From: Phlegmacium glaucopus
Taxonomy: Eukaryota; Basidiomycota; Agaricomycetes; Agaricales; Cortinariaceae
Direction of reading: 5' to 3'
Assembly: GCA_015039465.1 (NCBI GenBank)
Contig: MU130495.1
Coordinates: 8,600-66,569, forward strand
DNA: 57,970 nucleotides
Positions 44,203-55,433 of this stretch are shown here, piece by piece. The translations under genes were made by a program, and so were the position numbers. The notes under the pieces are model-generated. The model searched no databases. It saw only the letters and a list, made by a program, of their open reading frames with translations, and was not told the DNA's origin. Position 1 is the first letter of the stretch; every line of letters starts with the position of its first letter.

Positions 44203-45652
44203 ATGATGGGCTTTAACTACCTCAGCCATTACCAGGTTGCCCTCTTCCCCCTCATCTTACTCCTCAACGTCAATACCATCCTCGCAGTCAAAAATGTGTC
44301 CATCGACGATCAAGATTCTTCTATCATATATTCTCCACCAGGAGCATGGACACAATCCGCGCAAAGCACATTGGATTTTGAGGGTACCCACAAACTAACG
44401 CAGAACCCAAATGCCACGGCGTCATTCAATTTCACAGGTAGATATGTTTTCTTTTGTTTTCTTTCCATTTAGGTTGATTTGTGTTTTTCTATTGTTGCTC
44501 CATCTATTCAGGCATTGCGATATATTTTCTATCCCCGTTATGGCCTTATACCGTCAACACAGCTATATCACTCGATTCTGGACCTATCACTCTAATCGAT
44601 CTCATGGATCACAGTCGTCCGAACGCCGGTCAAGGCCCCGAGACTATTCTATCTCAAGTTGTTTGGAACGCTACTGGGTTAGCTAATACCCAACACAATT
44701 TAAGGATATCTGTTGGAGCTGGTCAACCATATGCTGTTGTTGATGGGCTTATGTATGTTCATCTTCTATCCCCGAACTAGCCCCTGCTAATTATTGCATT
44801 TTTGGTTATGGTAGTTATACTGATGCGACAAACGTTACCTCTTCGCTGTCTTCCTCATTATCGCCGTCTTCCTCCCTATCACCAACTCCTACTTTACAAG
44901 ACCCCATCATTGCTTCATCAACGGCAAATGCAACCCTAACCTCAGCTGCTAAATCCAAATCCCATCCTAAGGTAGCTATCGCCCTCGGTTCATTTTTCGG
45001 CATCCTTGGCCTTCTCGTCATATTATGCGCCGCCTGGTATTTCTTCCGACGCCGAAAAAGACCAGTTTCAGAAGCTTGGACCGATGGTACTCTTTACACT
45101 ACATCATCAAGAAACCCTTCCATGTCTGCCGTTGGACCAAACGGCACGAACAAGAATGGAAATTGGACTGCAGAACAACTCTACAATAACGGATATTCCC
45201 TCCCTTATTCTAACGATGGAAAGACATGGTATAATCAAGGTTATGAAAACGTTGGAATGCCAGCACCTCCCATTCCATCCCAATCCTACTATCATGGAGG
45301 ATACCACCAGAACGGTACTGGTTCACGTTCTGCCATGCATCAACCCCAAATGACAGGTCGACTTCCTAATCGATACGAACCGGGTTGTGCCTTATCAACA
45401 ATCACTGAGAGATCGACGCCTCAGATGGGAGAAGGGAAAACTCCACTAGCGAATACACCTGCTTCGTATCAGTCAGAGTTGGAGTATTTTACGGCGTTAC
45501 AAGGATCAGAAGCAAGTTATAGTGTCTCTCGACTACAGCAGCTGCCACCTTCGTCTCTTGGTAGCGTACAAAGGGTGCCTTCACCCAATACTCAAGGCTA
45601 TCCTTCTCCACGACGTAAACCCGTAGAGCCTAAAACTGGAAACTGGATTTAA
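44203..45652 (+). CDS. Secreted/single-pass TM protein, copy C
   Basis: Exons 44203-44437, 44512-44752 and 44815-45652 give 437 residues. Signal sequence around VALFPLILLLNVNTILA, then KNVSIDDQDSSIIYSPPGAW, GIAIYFLSPLWPYTVNT, NATGLANTQHNLRISVGAG, a short Ser-rich stalk lacking the tandem repeat of A and B, TM helix KVAIALGSFFGILGLLVILC, RRRKRP and the conserved tail ending in KTGNWI. An extra PPSSLGSVQRV segment is inserted in the tail relative to A and B. No lesions seen. The ectodomain start is more divergent from A and B (WTQSAQSTLDFEGTHKLT) than the tail, suggesting faster change outside the membrane. Confidence 0.85.
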
Positions 45653-46275
45653 ATCAAGTTGTTTGGTTTTGGCTCTTTCTTTAATGATGGTTTATGAAAT
45701 TGGGCATGTACGATAAGTTGTGGGCATTTTATTTCTTGTAATAAACATATATAACATTCAATGTTTTCGAGACAATTTCTAGATATGATATATGCAGATT
45801 ACAACTTACTACTTGTGTGACGCCTTGGTTGAGCTAGTGGTGGACATTCCATATGGCCAACGCGTATTATGAGCATGCATCTCATCAGGTCTCTGGAATA
45901 GGTTACAGGGCATCCAACGTCAACGTGAGAGCTAACATGAAAAGCAAGAATTTCGTGACATACTCGGACCAAAACAGCTTATTTATAAGTCCTGTTCAGC
46001 CTGAATTATCGTTGCGTTCTGCCTCTATTTCTTAGAGGCAAAATGTACCTATTTAGCTCAAGGAATATCAGATAAGAATTTTATGCTGTAAGGAGATCTT
46101 CATCCGGTGGTTTTCATTGCACAAAGGGCATCACGTGATCGTTAGTCTCCGTACATCCATCTTCCACATCACAACCGCTGTCTTTTCAAAGTTTCATCTT
46201 TTAATCTGACGTTTTATTAGGACTTCTTTAAAGAAACCATGACGGTCGGTTTATAGACCTGAATGCTTCACAGTA

Positions 46276-46566
46276 ATGATGGGCTTCGAGGTGAACTACC
46301 TCCGACACTGAGGTTGTCCGGTTCCGACCCGTACCATCCTTGCAGTCAGGAATATAACCATTGACGATCAAGATATTTCTATCAAATAGGCTCGACCTTA
46401 TACTGTCAACACAACTGTATCACTCGATTCTGGCCCTAGCACCCTAGTCAATTCTGTTGTCCGGTTGACAGTGGACTCCATGCGCCTGCTCAATCTGAAG
46501 TCGTTTGAAATGCTGATAACTCAACCTGCTGGTATCTGTCAACAGTATGTTGTCGTTGATGGGCTT
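46276..46566 (+). pseudogene. TM family copy D, exons 1-2 remnant
   Basis: MMGFEVNYL at the old ATG, then NITIDDQDISIK, then after a deletion RPYTVNTTVSLDSGP, and VVVDGLMY at the old second donor. Stops and deletions remove most of the ectodomain. The matching exon 3 remnant lies 1.9 kb downstream at 48430-48770. Confidence 0.7.
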
Positions 46567-46921
46567 ATGTATAAATGAAACTGACTATTATTCTACTCGT
46601 GATCTTACCCAGCGATACGATGAACCTTCTTCGGCTACTCCACTTCGACCGAGAGTTATCCCTCTTCAGCCGTTGCCCGTCGCTCCTCAGCATCAACTAT
46701 TCCCGAACAATATCAATCCAAATGTTGGGAAGGGCTCTGGCGTGAACTCAACTTTGCAAGCGCAGCTTTCCCGTAAGTTTATTTTACTCTAGTTCGTCTC
46801 AGGTTAACTTTACTTTTTTACAGCTATTACATCTCCTTCCGACGACCCCAATATTGCCTCTCCAAGTTCTCGCTATGCCCTGATCTGTGAAAAAATGTTT
46901 CGTCCACAATGGGCTTGTTAA
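46567..46921 (+). CDS. Possible two-exon gene fragment
   Basis: An open frame from about 46574 (NETDYYSTRDLTQRYDEPSS) joined by a 51-bp GT-AG intron (46773-46823) to PITSPSDDPNIASPSSRY and a stop at 46919-46921. It is Pro/Ser-rich with no recognised domain and no clear start codon in the same frame. It could be the tail of a gene whose 5' part is lost, or chance. The stretch 46922-47588 holds nothing I recognise. Confidence 0.3.
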
Positions 46922-47588
46922 AACTAAGACGTTCGTGCGTTCTTCAAATTTTTGCCGTATCACTTGGGATTGATTGCTGGTTTTGCTTTTAAAGGATATG
47001 TTTTGTCCAAAATGCAATCACTTTAACGCGTCGACACTTTCAGAACGATCGCGCCATGTTATAGCGAGACCCTTTCCCCAACCGCGTCTGCCATGACATC
47101 ACCTACCACTATTGTTTAAACTACTCCCCCTACGGCAGCCATCGCCTACCTATCCACCACTTCTTCATTCTCGACAAGAATCGGAACTTTTAAATGTGGA
47201 CCATATGGAGCGGATAGATACTGAAGTCAATGCATCTACTTGAATCTTGATGTGTTCGGTTCTCGGTTGCCATTGTTATATCATCCTCCGTGTCGTTTAA
47301 CTTCGATGTAATAATAACGCTTTCTGCTTTGCAGGTGGGTGTCCTACTCGACAGATTTCGACATTGTCTAAGCTAAGTGGTATGCTATTTCTCTGCAGAG
47401 ATTCTCATCATGCCGTCAAGAATGCCAATGAAAGGGTAGGCTGGGCCAAATCTCCGGGATTAACTTGGTTGATTTACCAATGACGAACGTAAATTTAGTA
47501 AACTTTTATGTAAAACCGCTTATTTACATAAAACAACCAAAAAAACAGCACGTTCGATTCACCCCCAACCTCACACTCTGCTTCCAAC

Positions 47589-48361
47589 ATGGACTCCGTC
47601 AAAGAACTCGAATCAACCCACGAACAACTTAATGAGCCACAGGATCAAATTTCACATGATGTAACGCGTCTTGCGCTGTCACCGTTGTGGGCGCTAATTT
47701 ATCGTTGTAGAATGGGCAAGGATCTACTGTAATCGGTGATTCGAGAGATTTTCGAGAGCGTGCGGAAGCTGCTGAGGTCGCTGTGTGTTTTCTCAAGGCT
47801 GAAGTTGAAAATCTCCGAGAGGAGAACAGAGTATTAAAAGTATTACTGGATGTGTATTCTTGTGATGAGGTAAGTTCATGTGCCAATGACTCGATTGTTG
47901 TGTTCTTTTATAAATATCTTCTACATAGCCAGAGTATCCAATTCCTCCTCCGGAACGACAGGATGAACCTAAGTTACCTAAGTTTGACCTGGTAAGTCTT
48001 TCTGATCAGTTTCTTGGTGATTATTGAACGATATATTGTCTTTAATTAAGGAGAACAAAGTAAAGAAACTTGAGGAGAACCTCAAAACATACTACAAACA
48101 ATATAAAGTACCCAAGGAGACAAGGGAAGTGTTGCGAAATGTAAGTTATCTTCAATTTTATTCTTATACAATTTTGTCTATAACAATCTCTAGCTTTTTA
48201 CAGAACTCCCACCTCGAGTTCTTGGAGAAATCCAAACTCGACTTCTGCAAGAACTTGAAACTTTTATTTTTGCAGAATTTGAAACTCAAGGTAAAGCTTT
48301 CATTGAACAGAACAAAGACGCTTGGGTTGCAAATGCCAGTGATGACTCGGAAGATTATTGA
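47589..48361 (+). CDS. Small coiled-coil protein, five exons
   Basis: Exons 47589-47660, 47711-47869, 47929-47991, 48051-48140 and 48194-48361. All four introns (50-59 bp) are phase 0 with GT-AG ends, giving 183 residues without a break. It begins MDSVKELESTHEQLNE, then RAEAAEVAVCFLKAEVENLREENRVLKVLL, a leucine-zipper-like heptad region, then a PEYPIPPPERQ linker, KVKKLEENLKTYYKQY, and an acidic helical end (LLQELETFIFAEFE, NASDDSEDY). The last acceptor is CTCTAG at 48193; using the next AG (48204) gives a basic, less protein-like frame. No known family; a coiled-coil dimer is likely. It lies between the two halves of TM copy D, so it was inserted or trapped there. The clean frame and regular splice sites argue for a working gene. 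Confidence 0.7.
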
Positions 48362-48429
48362 AGCCAGGCTACGTAATGTGACAGATAACAATTAATTCTT
48401 TGCTATCCTCCTTGCTATCACCAACCTCT

Positions 48430-48770
48430 ACAGCTACTTTACCAGATGATGATAGATCCCATTATTGCTTCATCAACTTCAAATACAACTCTCGTCTTCT
48501 CTTAACTCTAAATCCCAATCCCGAATACTAGTCATCACTCTCGGTTCAGCTGGCCCCAGGCCCTGTGGTATCGCTCTTGACATTGAAAAAGACCAATTCG
48601 ACAATCGAAGGATCTCCTTACGCTACATCCATATCAATAAATCCTTCTATGTTTGCCATTAAGCCAAACGCCATGAACAAATATGGGAATTTAACTGGAG
48701 ATCAACTTGACGATAAGAGAATTCCTTCACGGCCCAATCGAACGATGGTATAACCCAGGTTCTGAGAACA
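48430..48770 (+). pseudogene. TM family copy D, exon 3 remnant
   Basis: Aligns with exon 3 of copies A-C: ATCCCATTATTGCTTCATCAAC (stalk), TCGGTTCAGCT (TM region), GAAAAAGACCAATTC (RRRKRP region), CTTCTATGTTTGCCATTAAGCC (NPSMSAL region) and AATATGGGAATTTAACTGGAGATCAACT (NGNWTAEQL region). It is interrupted by stops and missing the TM helix. Confidence 0.65.
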
Positions 48771-48884
48771 TATGAGTCAACGGAACCAGCGTATGATCAA
48801 ACATTGGACAGCAGCTTCCCCTCTTCACAGAGCCCACAGCGCCTTCATCCAAAAGTCATACTTATCCAAGGCTCGTAATGTTAT

Positions 48885-49300
48885 TTTTGTTTTCCCTCTT
48901 CAAAGTTATTGATGCGCATGTCAAGCACGATGAGTTGGTAATCTATTCTTGTAATGAAAATGGATTCCATATTTTGAAGCGGAATGTACCAGAGCTGGTA
49001 CTTCTGTGATATATCAATCTCCGTCAAAAGCAAATGTTGCGTGAATGTTGAGACGCTTTCGATGATGTTATACTCATACTTGGAACTCAAACCAGCTCGA
49101 TTGAACTGGATGTAATCTTTATTTTTTGCTTTCCCTCTTCCTTATTGATGCGCATGTACGATGAACTGGTAGTGGTTCCTGTGATGAAAACGGATTCAAT
49201 ATTTTTGAGCGGAATTCTAGATACACGAGAGCTGGTAATTGTATGACATATCAAAATATATCGATAGATGAGCTGACGACAAATCGCTAGGGGCATCCAA
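48885..49300. repeat. ~210-bp tandem duplication
   Basis: TTTTCCCTCTTCAAAGTTATTGATGCGCATGT at 48892 and TTTCCCTCTTCCTTATTGATGCGCATGT at 49131 begin two copies that share ATGAAAATGGATTCCATATTTTGAAGCGGAAT-type sequence (48955 and 49191) and a following CAGAGCTGGTA/GAGAGCTGGTAA (48992 and 49228). No coding frame is conserved between the copies. Confidence 0.6.
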
Positions 49301-49336
49301 TTGGTTGCGAACGCCCCTGTAGGCTGTAACGAAGTT

Positions 49337-50192
49337 TTAATCGAGTTTAGCCTTTCTCAAATCCACCATCTTCTGAACGTCACTCAACCACCGTTTAAGT
49401 GTGGAACCCCATCCGCCAATCCTCCTCATCCTCCGCCTTTCAATGTCACTTCCGATCCCTAGGCCTATCTGTTGCATCCTGACTCTATTCCGTTCACGAT
49501 CGCTCCAGTGACTACTTATGCACCACCAGATAATACTTTCTTTGGAAAAGAAAATTTCTCCAATCCGTTCCTCACAACCAGGAGCACAAGGAGGACGGAG
49601 GCGGAAGAGTCGTAAGAAAGTACGTATAACCAGACGAGGAAAGTAGAGCAGTAGAGGTGGATCGAGCCCTACATCACAAAATGAGATAGGGTGAGCATCC
49701 GTTCGTTGAAAGTGGTATTGGATTTGTTTGATTACTAAAATTACTGACATATAATATCCGTGGCTTCGTCATGCATTATCGATCCCCCTCGATTCACGTA
49801 ATCTCCCTCTGCAACCCATCCTCTCTCTTGATGTTCTTCCATAAAAGATCTTAGCTTTGCTTGAAATTCATCCCGTGGAGTTTGACCCCAACCCGGCTTC
49901 CACATAACAGTATCCAATGAGATGAATGGAACTCCCAGTATAGCTGCTAACGCAGCACCAGTGGTACTCTACAGATAACTCCTAATGATAGAAGTCATAG
50001 GGGCGGGAGCACACTTACCTTCCCAGAACCTGCGAAATGGGAAAACGAACAGTTTGAATAAGACTTATGTATTGTCTCGACGTGATATAATATTTTGAGC
50101 TTCAAGTACTTACCACTATTTCCTAGGACATGAACGCGATAACGGCCTTTGCCATCACCAAGGAGAGCGGGAAACGCATGCGGGGCCTGCAT
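49337..50192 (-). CDS. Adenylate kinase-like P-loop kinase
   Basis: Exons 50192-50114, 50029-50019 (only 11 nt), 49968-49749 and 49668-49337 give 213 residues without a break; introns are 84, 50 and 80 bp with GT-AG ends. Walker A GNSGSGKST (residues 24-32) is assembled from three exons, the 11-nt exon supplying the GSGK part. Then come GAALAAILGVPFISLDTVMWKPGW, RGWVAEGDY, DIIWLDPPLLLYFPRLVIRTFLR and a basic C-terminus. This is the AAA_17/18, FlaR-like (topology modulation protein) kinase layout, with a lid-like WLDPP strand after the core, as in small nucleotide kinase-like NTPases of fungi. Substrate unknown. I start at MQAPHAF, the first ATG in frame. It is divergent from the Nudix relic, sharing a 300-bp intergenic region with a CACGTG at 50338. 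Confidence 0.82.
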
Positions 50193-50496
50193 CCCAAGAA
50201 CTCGCTGTAGTAATAACAAGAGGAAGCTGAGCCTGAGCTTTGGGGTTCCAAGGACTTAAACTTGTGACGAGCGAGTCATTGTACTAATTGTAGGTTGTTG
50301 AGTGACTCAAATCATTTGTCGGGTCCGTTAATACGTCACGTGATTGTGACACGACGCGTTGCAAGAATACGAATACTGGTCTGTGCACTTGTTTGGCCAT
50401 CACATTCCAGGTCTTGTTAGACGATAATTTTCACGCATACCTTCACTGACTGTAACCGACAATGAGTTCCTTTTCCTCACCAATACCGTTAATACA
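50193..50496. promoter_or_regulatory. Divergent intergenic region with GTCACGTGA box
   Basis: Lies between the two start codons. GTCACGTGATTGTGAC at 50336-50351 is an imperfect palindrome around the bHLH-type CACGTG core. A similar TCACGTGA stands at 46132-46139. Regulatory function is inferred only. Confidence 0.35.
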
Positions 50497-51786
50497 ATGA
50501 GCTCTAAGAATGCGCCCAAACCTCTTACCTTCTCGAGTACCACAAAGGTGGAACGAAGCTGGTATCCCACCACTAAGTAAAGAGCCGAAGTGGTAGTGTT
50601 TTTATTCTTCTAATACCTTATCGCACCGAACTAACGAACTTGTTGCTATTACTACAGGTGCCTTAGGTGGCTGGTGGCCTATCGGTCAGCACAAACCAAA
50701 ATGACTTATCTTCGTTCACGATGTGCGGCTGTTCTGGTCGCATTGTTCATTGGTGGCCAGGGGGAACCTATATGTTTTGCTCAGCCGGTAGGCACATTGC
50801 TTCAATTTGGACTACGCTTAGTAGCCAGAAAACAGAATATCTACCGTTCATTCCAACAGTCGTTCTGTTTCACTGAGAACATATGCTGGGGACACTTCTT
50901 TACCTGGCGGTAAAGTAGAACCCCAGGATAAGACTATTGAAGATATCGCTGTGAGTTCAGGCTGTATTTTGAATCTGGGGATAACAGCGCGGAGAAACCT
51001 TCCAAGAGGTAGGTGATTTCGACTGGTATTATTTTCATATCCTGGTGTCTGACTTTGATCTAATAGATCGGTTTACCTCCTGATAGAATAAGGCACCGCG
51101 ATTGTGCATTCTCGAACCCTTTTTGGCTGCAGAGTTTTTTTTGTTACTTCGTGAGCATGGAATCCATTAACTATTTCACAAAGCTAACCCAATGCATATA
51201 ATTTTGCCGACAGCCTCGTTGTTCTTATCCTCCACAACACTCCGCGTAAGATTCTACACTATCACCACCTGCAACACTCATTGAAACAGTCGTTTTTTAG
51301 AAATAAAAGCCGATCTTAAATTGAAGTAGCCAGCCTCTTTTCTCATCCCCTCATTTCATTCCTCAGCACCAAACCACCTTTCCCATCTGAGCTAGACACG
51401 CTCGAAGCCTGTTTCACAAACCATTTGAGTACACCAGATCCTAACTGGCAGAGAAGCAGGAGGAATAAACCCTGTATTTGGGTTGACGGCGTTAGCCTTT
51501 TTCCTCTTTCTCATGTTATCATTCGAGAATCATCTAAGCAGACTCTTTTACATCCAGTGCTATGCTTATCCGCGTAGCTACCATCCGTTATGCTCGAGAA
51601 CCGGATTTTGAAGCCCAGTCCCCCAATGAGCTATCGATAGAAGAGAGGATAGCTTGGGTATCATTGAATCGTAAGGTTTTTAGAGATGCATGTGAAAAGG
51701 AAAGTATAGATCTACGGTCTGCGGAGAAGATTGTGAAGAGGTTTGAGAAGACACTTGGAGGGAAGGAAAAGAAACGATCAGACTAA
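50497..51786 (+). pseudogene. Nudix hydrolase (CoA diphosphatase type), decayed
   Basis: Exon pieces: 50497-50576, 50658-50787, 50860-50950, 50988-51008, 51067 onward. The order LRSRCAAVLVALFIG, LYVLLSR, SLRTYAGDTSLPGGKVEPQD, GETFQEIGLPPDR, LCILEPFLAA, VASLFSHPLISFLSTKPPFPSELD, then MLIRVATIRYAREPDF (51562-51786) is that of PCD1/NUDT7-type peroxisomal CoA diphosphatases, which cut CoA to phosphopantetheine and 3',5'-ADP. Lesions: an extra G in a G5 run (about 50760) shifts the frame before LYVLLSR; an intron of only 37 bp (50951-50987); a shift after LPPDR; and stops before 51562. In the Nudix box REtxEE reads GETFQE, so the first catalytic Arg and one Glu are replaced. It is therefore not active. 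Confidence 0.75.
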
Positions 51787-52801
51787 GATGAAGAGTTAAC
51801 GTTAACTTCGAGTGGTTGTAATTTCCCCCTTGTCCTTTGTTAGAAATTTGCTATCGTCAGAATGTCGTTTCAACCTATGTGGCTATGAATAATGCTTGTC
51901 GTTTTGCCTGTGTATGGGGACGCGCAACCACGGTTGCCTTTCCAGTTTGTTTGTACTTAATTGCATCACAGGCCGCCCTGCTAAAGGCGACCACAAAACG
52001 CCGGTGCAGTTCTTGGGTGCAATCCACCAGATTTTGACAATTTTCATGAACAGAGCAGACTTTAGTCCTTCAGACTTGAAATTGTTTGTAAAACATTCCA
52101 AATTAGTTTTGATAGGAAGGACTTACATCACACTTTCCATGCTAAACAAAGGAAATCTCAAGATGTTTTACAAACAATTTTAGATACAGTGGTAAAACAC
52201 GCAAGCACAAAAAACCATCCCATTTGCGCGTGTTCCCAGCTCAAGAACTGCACCTTACGAAAATCTCATTTAAGTCACGCTTTCACCATTGTCACATGTG
52301 TGACACACCAGTCCGCATGCATCACAAGCGTTGGGCAGGGTCGACAACATCAATGACGAGCTCAATTGATATACCTTATAATATTTAAATAATGCTATTA
52401 CATTCTCCAATATGTATTACTTCATGAAGCCTTCTACCAGCCCATTTCAAAGTGGGAGATGGCCGCTAGACAATGAATGACCTCAAATGAGATGTGCGGC
52501 GCACTTTCAGGGTGGCTGTGCACTTAGTCATTGGCCATCAGAGGAACAGTGGTTGCGTGTCCCCACTAGGTATGATTGTGATGGGGCCATGACACAAGTG
52601 TGACACAGGCAACTTGTAAAATTCACCAAGTAGCTATCTACGTTCGGATTCCATATTTCAGAAAGTAGGTAGGTAAGGGTGATAAAGGGTGATACAACAG
52701 GCTAATTCAAATTATCAGCCATGAAGGATGATCATAGAGGATAATTGATATAAGAACTATGTGACAAATAAACAAAGAATCTGGGCCATTACAGATGCTC
52801 T
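51787..52801. mobile_element. Inverted-repeat region, possible ~650-bp MITE
   Basis: TGGGGACGCGCAACCACGGT at 51915-51934 pairs with AGTGGTTGCGTGTCCCCA at 52548-52565 as a terminal inverted repeat (two or three mismatches). Inside, AAATTGTTTGTAAAACAT (52079-52096) is repeated perfectly inverted at 52163-52180. No transposase and no clear target duplication. The 95-aa ORF at 51896-52183 starts outside the TIR and has no motif. 52570-52793 holds nothing recognisable. Confidence 0.5.
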
Positions 52802-53416
52802 TAGGGTTACCAAAGTTCAGTTCAGTTCAGTTCTTCACCTCCTCAGCCTGAACTGAACTGAACTGTTTGCATATGGTCCTGAACTGAACTGAACCATTTA
52901 AGAACTGGTTCGAACTGAACTGAACTGAAGAACCATTACAAAATCTGAGATTTTAACTTTTTCTGAAAATTTATTGTACAAAGACCTTCCTTAGCCCTTA
53001 GCCACTTGATTTCCACTTATATATGATCTCAGAACTCCTCTAGAACACAGAAAACCATTGATTTATATTTTTTTTCCTAAATAGGCAGTACTAATCTATG
53101 CTGACATAATAACATCACATACCAAGTCTGGCCATTACCTCCTTCCTTAGCCATTATTTCATGCTAAAAAGAACTGCCAAACCATTCCAATGTTCATAAA
53201 TTACTGAAGGATCACTTTCCAGAAAATGTTAAGTCAAAAGAAGAGAATTGCCTGGCCTTCTAGGACCTAACAGTTCAGCAGTTCAGTTCAGTTCGAACTG
53301 CATGAACCATAAATTTCTAAATGCCTGAACCTGAACTGAACTGAACTGAATTATCAGTTCAGTTCAGTTCAGTTCAGGTTCATGAGTCAGTTCTGAACCG
53401 AACTTTGGTAACCCTA
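52802..53416. mobile_element. 615-bp hAT-like MITE, copy 2
   Basis: Same length and ends as copy 1 at 28792-29406, with only scattered substitutions by eye. It is flanked by the 8-bp duplication GATGCTCT (52794-52801 and 53417-53424). It sits 30 bp before the chosen NLR start, in what would be its 5' leader or promoter. Confidence 0.9.
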
Positions 53417-54845
53417 GATGCTCTCTTCATTGAGACCATCATCATCATGTTGAGCGAAAGACCATCTAGGAATGATCGCATAGACAAAGTTGCTCGATCT
53501 TTCAAAAAGAACTTATCTTCTCTTTTTCAATTGAAACGCCCAACTACACCATCATCAATCGAGGTGGATTCAGGCTCTGGTAATCATATGGTGTCGGTAG
53601 ATGCAGGAACAAGGTAGGTGACTAAATCCTGTTGTCTGATTATTACTTAACATCCTCATACTTCCAAGTAATTTACTGGGCGAAGTGGTCCCTGTGGTCA
53701 GTGTTGATCACACACTTGCCATGGCAGTTGTGAGTATGGAAGCACACATGGTATCCACTCCGATCTCCACACCCAGTTCAGCATCTGGACCTGCTGTGCC
53801 CATGCAACTTATTTCCGCTAGTAGCCAAGGACCAGAAACTCTACCCATGGTCAGCATCTATGCTGCACTCACCATCATTGTCACTGATTACTACTCATGT
53901 AGCACACATCTTCAAACACCCATAAGTCCACTGTCTGTCCTCCAAGGCACTCACAATGTATACCTGCATCAGCTGACATTTAACATGGCCAACAATGTAA
54001 GCATTATTCTATCTGCATAAAAGCCAACGGTTGTACTGAGAATTTCATCTTGTCGGATCCAGCATGTGTCCAAAGCTGATGGAAATGAACAATCAAGCTC
54101 TCAAATCTTAGTCAGTGCATAATCCTTGGAGTGTGATGATCTCTGTTAAAAGCTAGTCTACAGATTACACTATCTGAGAAACTCCTGCCATGTGCTCAAT
54201 TTGCTGAATATGATGCAGAGTCCCCTGCTCCACACAACACATGTACAAAGAATACTCATAAGGCAATCCTTGATGTGCTGCAAGTGTGGGCAAATGATAA
54301 TACAACCACAAAGGTATACTGGCTCAATGGGATAGCTGGAACTGGGAAAACAACAATTGCTTACACATTCAGTGAAATCCTCCATGAAAAGGATTCCCTT
54401 GGTGGTACCTTCTTCTCTTCTCACCTCCGGGTTGATACCAGTGATGTTTGTTGCATCATCCCCACCATTGCCCTTCAGTTGGCTAAGTATCTTCCTTCTC
54501 TGTCACAACTTATCCTGGACATGGTAGAGGCCAATTCTGACTGCCCATCTTGGAGGATCAGGAATCAATTCCTGAATTTCATTGTTAAACCACTCACTGG
54601 TGCGTACAGGGATACCAGAGAAGTAGTAGGAATTCCAGTCATTGTTCTTGATGCTCTGGATGAGTGCTCCAGCCAGTCCCATGTGGCTGAGTTGCTTTCC
54701 ATGATCTTAAAGCATAGTAAATCTCTTCCAGTGAAGTTCTTCATCACTAGTCATCCAGAGATAGTGCTCAAGGAAACTTTTGATCATTCTTGGGATTATT
54801 CCAACTTCATCCTCCATGATGTTGAAAAGGAGATTGTTGAGGCTG

Positions 54846-55433
54846 TGTTACATTCTGTCATATGTTACTCTGGTCCAACTCTGTCAGAGTTGTTTCCAGT
54901 AGTCCATACTCCATTCCAGTACTCTCCCTTGTTTCCAGTTCTACTCCTCCTATGTCCAACTCCGAGACTTCTCCGTATCATTCCGACTCTTCTGATGATA
55001 CTCCAAACCCATTACCACTTCTTCACCACAACCACTATTTCTTTGTCATCACTTTCCCACTATCAGTCAGCACACCAGCCATGGATTATTCACCCAAGAA
55101 TGCAGGACCTTTTCCGGGAGCAGAACACAGCACTTATATTTATATTCTATATTTTGGTTGCAATTCCTTTTATATTTAAGTACTTGAAACTTGTATGTTT
55201 TTCCTCAGTTCGAATATCATCTTAGTTTCCTCCTTTTGTTTGTCCTCTAAGTCACTGAGGTCTTCCGTCTTTCCATTCTCTTCCAGTTCTGAAATCAGGA
55301 CATTGTAGGAGCTGGGCGGCACAGCAAATACACTGAGGCCAAAGTCCTTTCTGTTACTTGTTCCGGTTCTGTTCCGTCTGATCCGGTATTACTCTGACGT
55401 GACTCCTTTGTTTAAACTTAACAGGCTGACATT
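54846..55433. mobile_element. Solo LTR (588 bp) inside the NACHT exon
   Basis: Begins TGTTACATTC and ends TTTAAACTTAACA, that is TG...CA with TGTTA/TAACA inverted ends. It is flanked by a 5-bp duplication GGCTG (54841-54845 and 55434-55438). The interior is CT-rich with a TATATTTATATTCTATATTT box near 55135. No internal retroelement genes are present, so it is a recombined solo LTR. The frames on both sides match across one copy of GGCTG, showing that the NLR frame was open here before insertion. The ORF running into the LTR (to 55225) is read-through. Confidence 0.88.

Noticed and set aside
54862..55225. Continuation of the NACHT ORF with a C-terminal hydrophobic segment, suggesting a TM form
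   Set aside because: These residues are encoded by the solo LTR, bounded by the GGCTG duplication.
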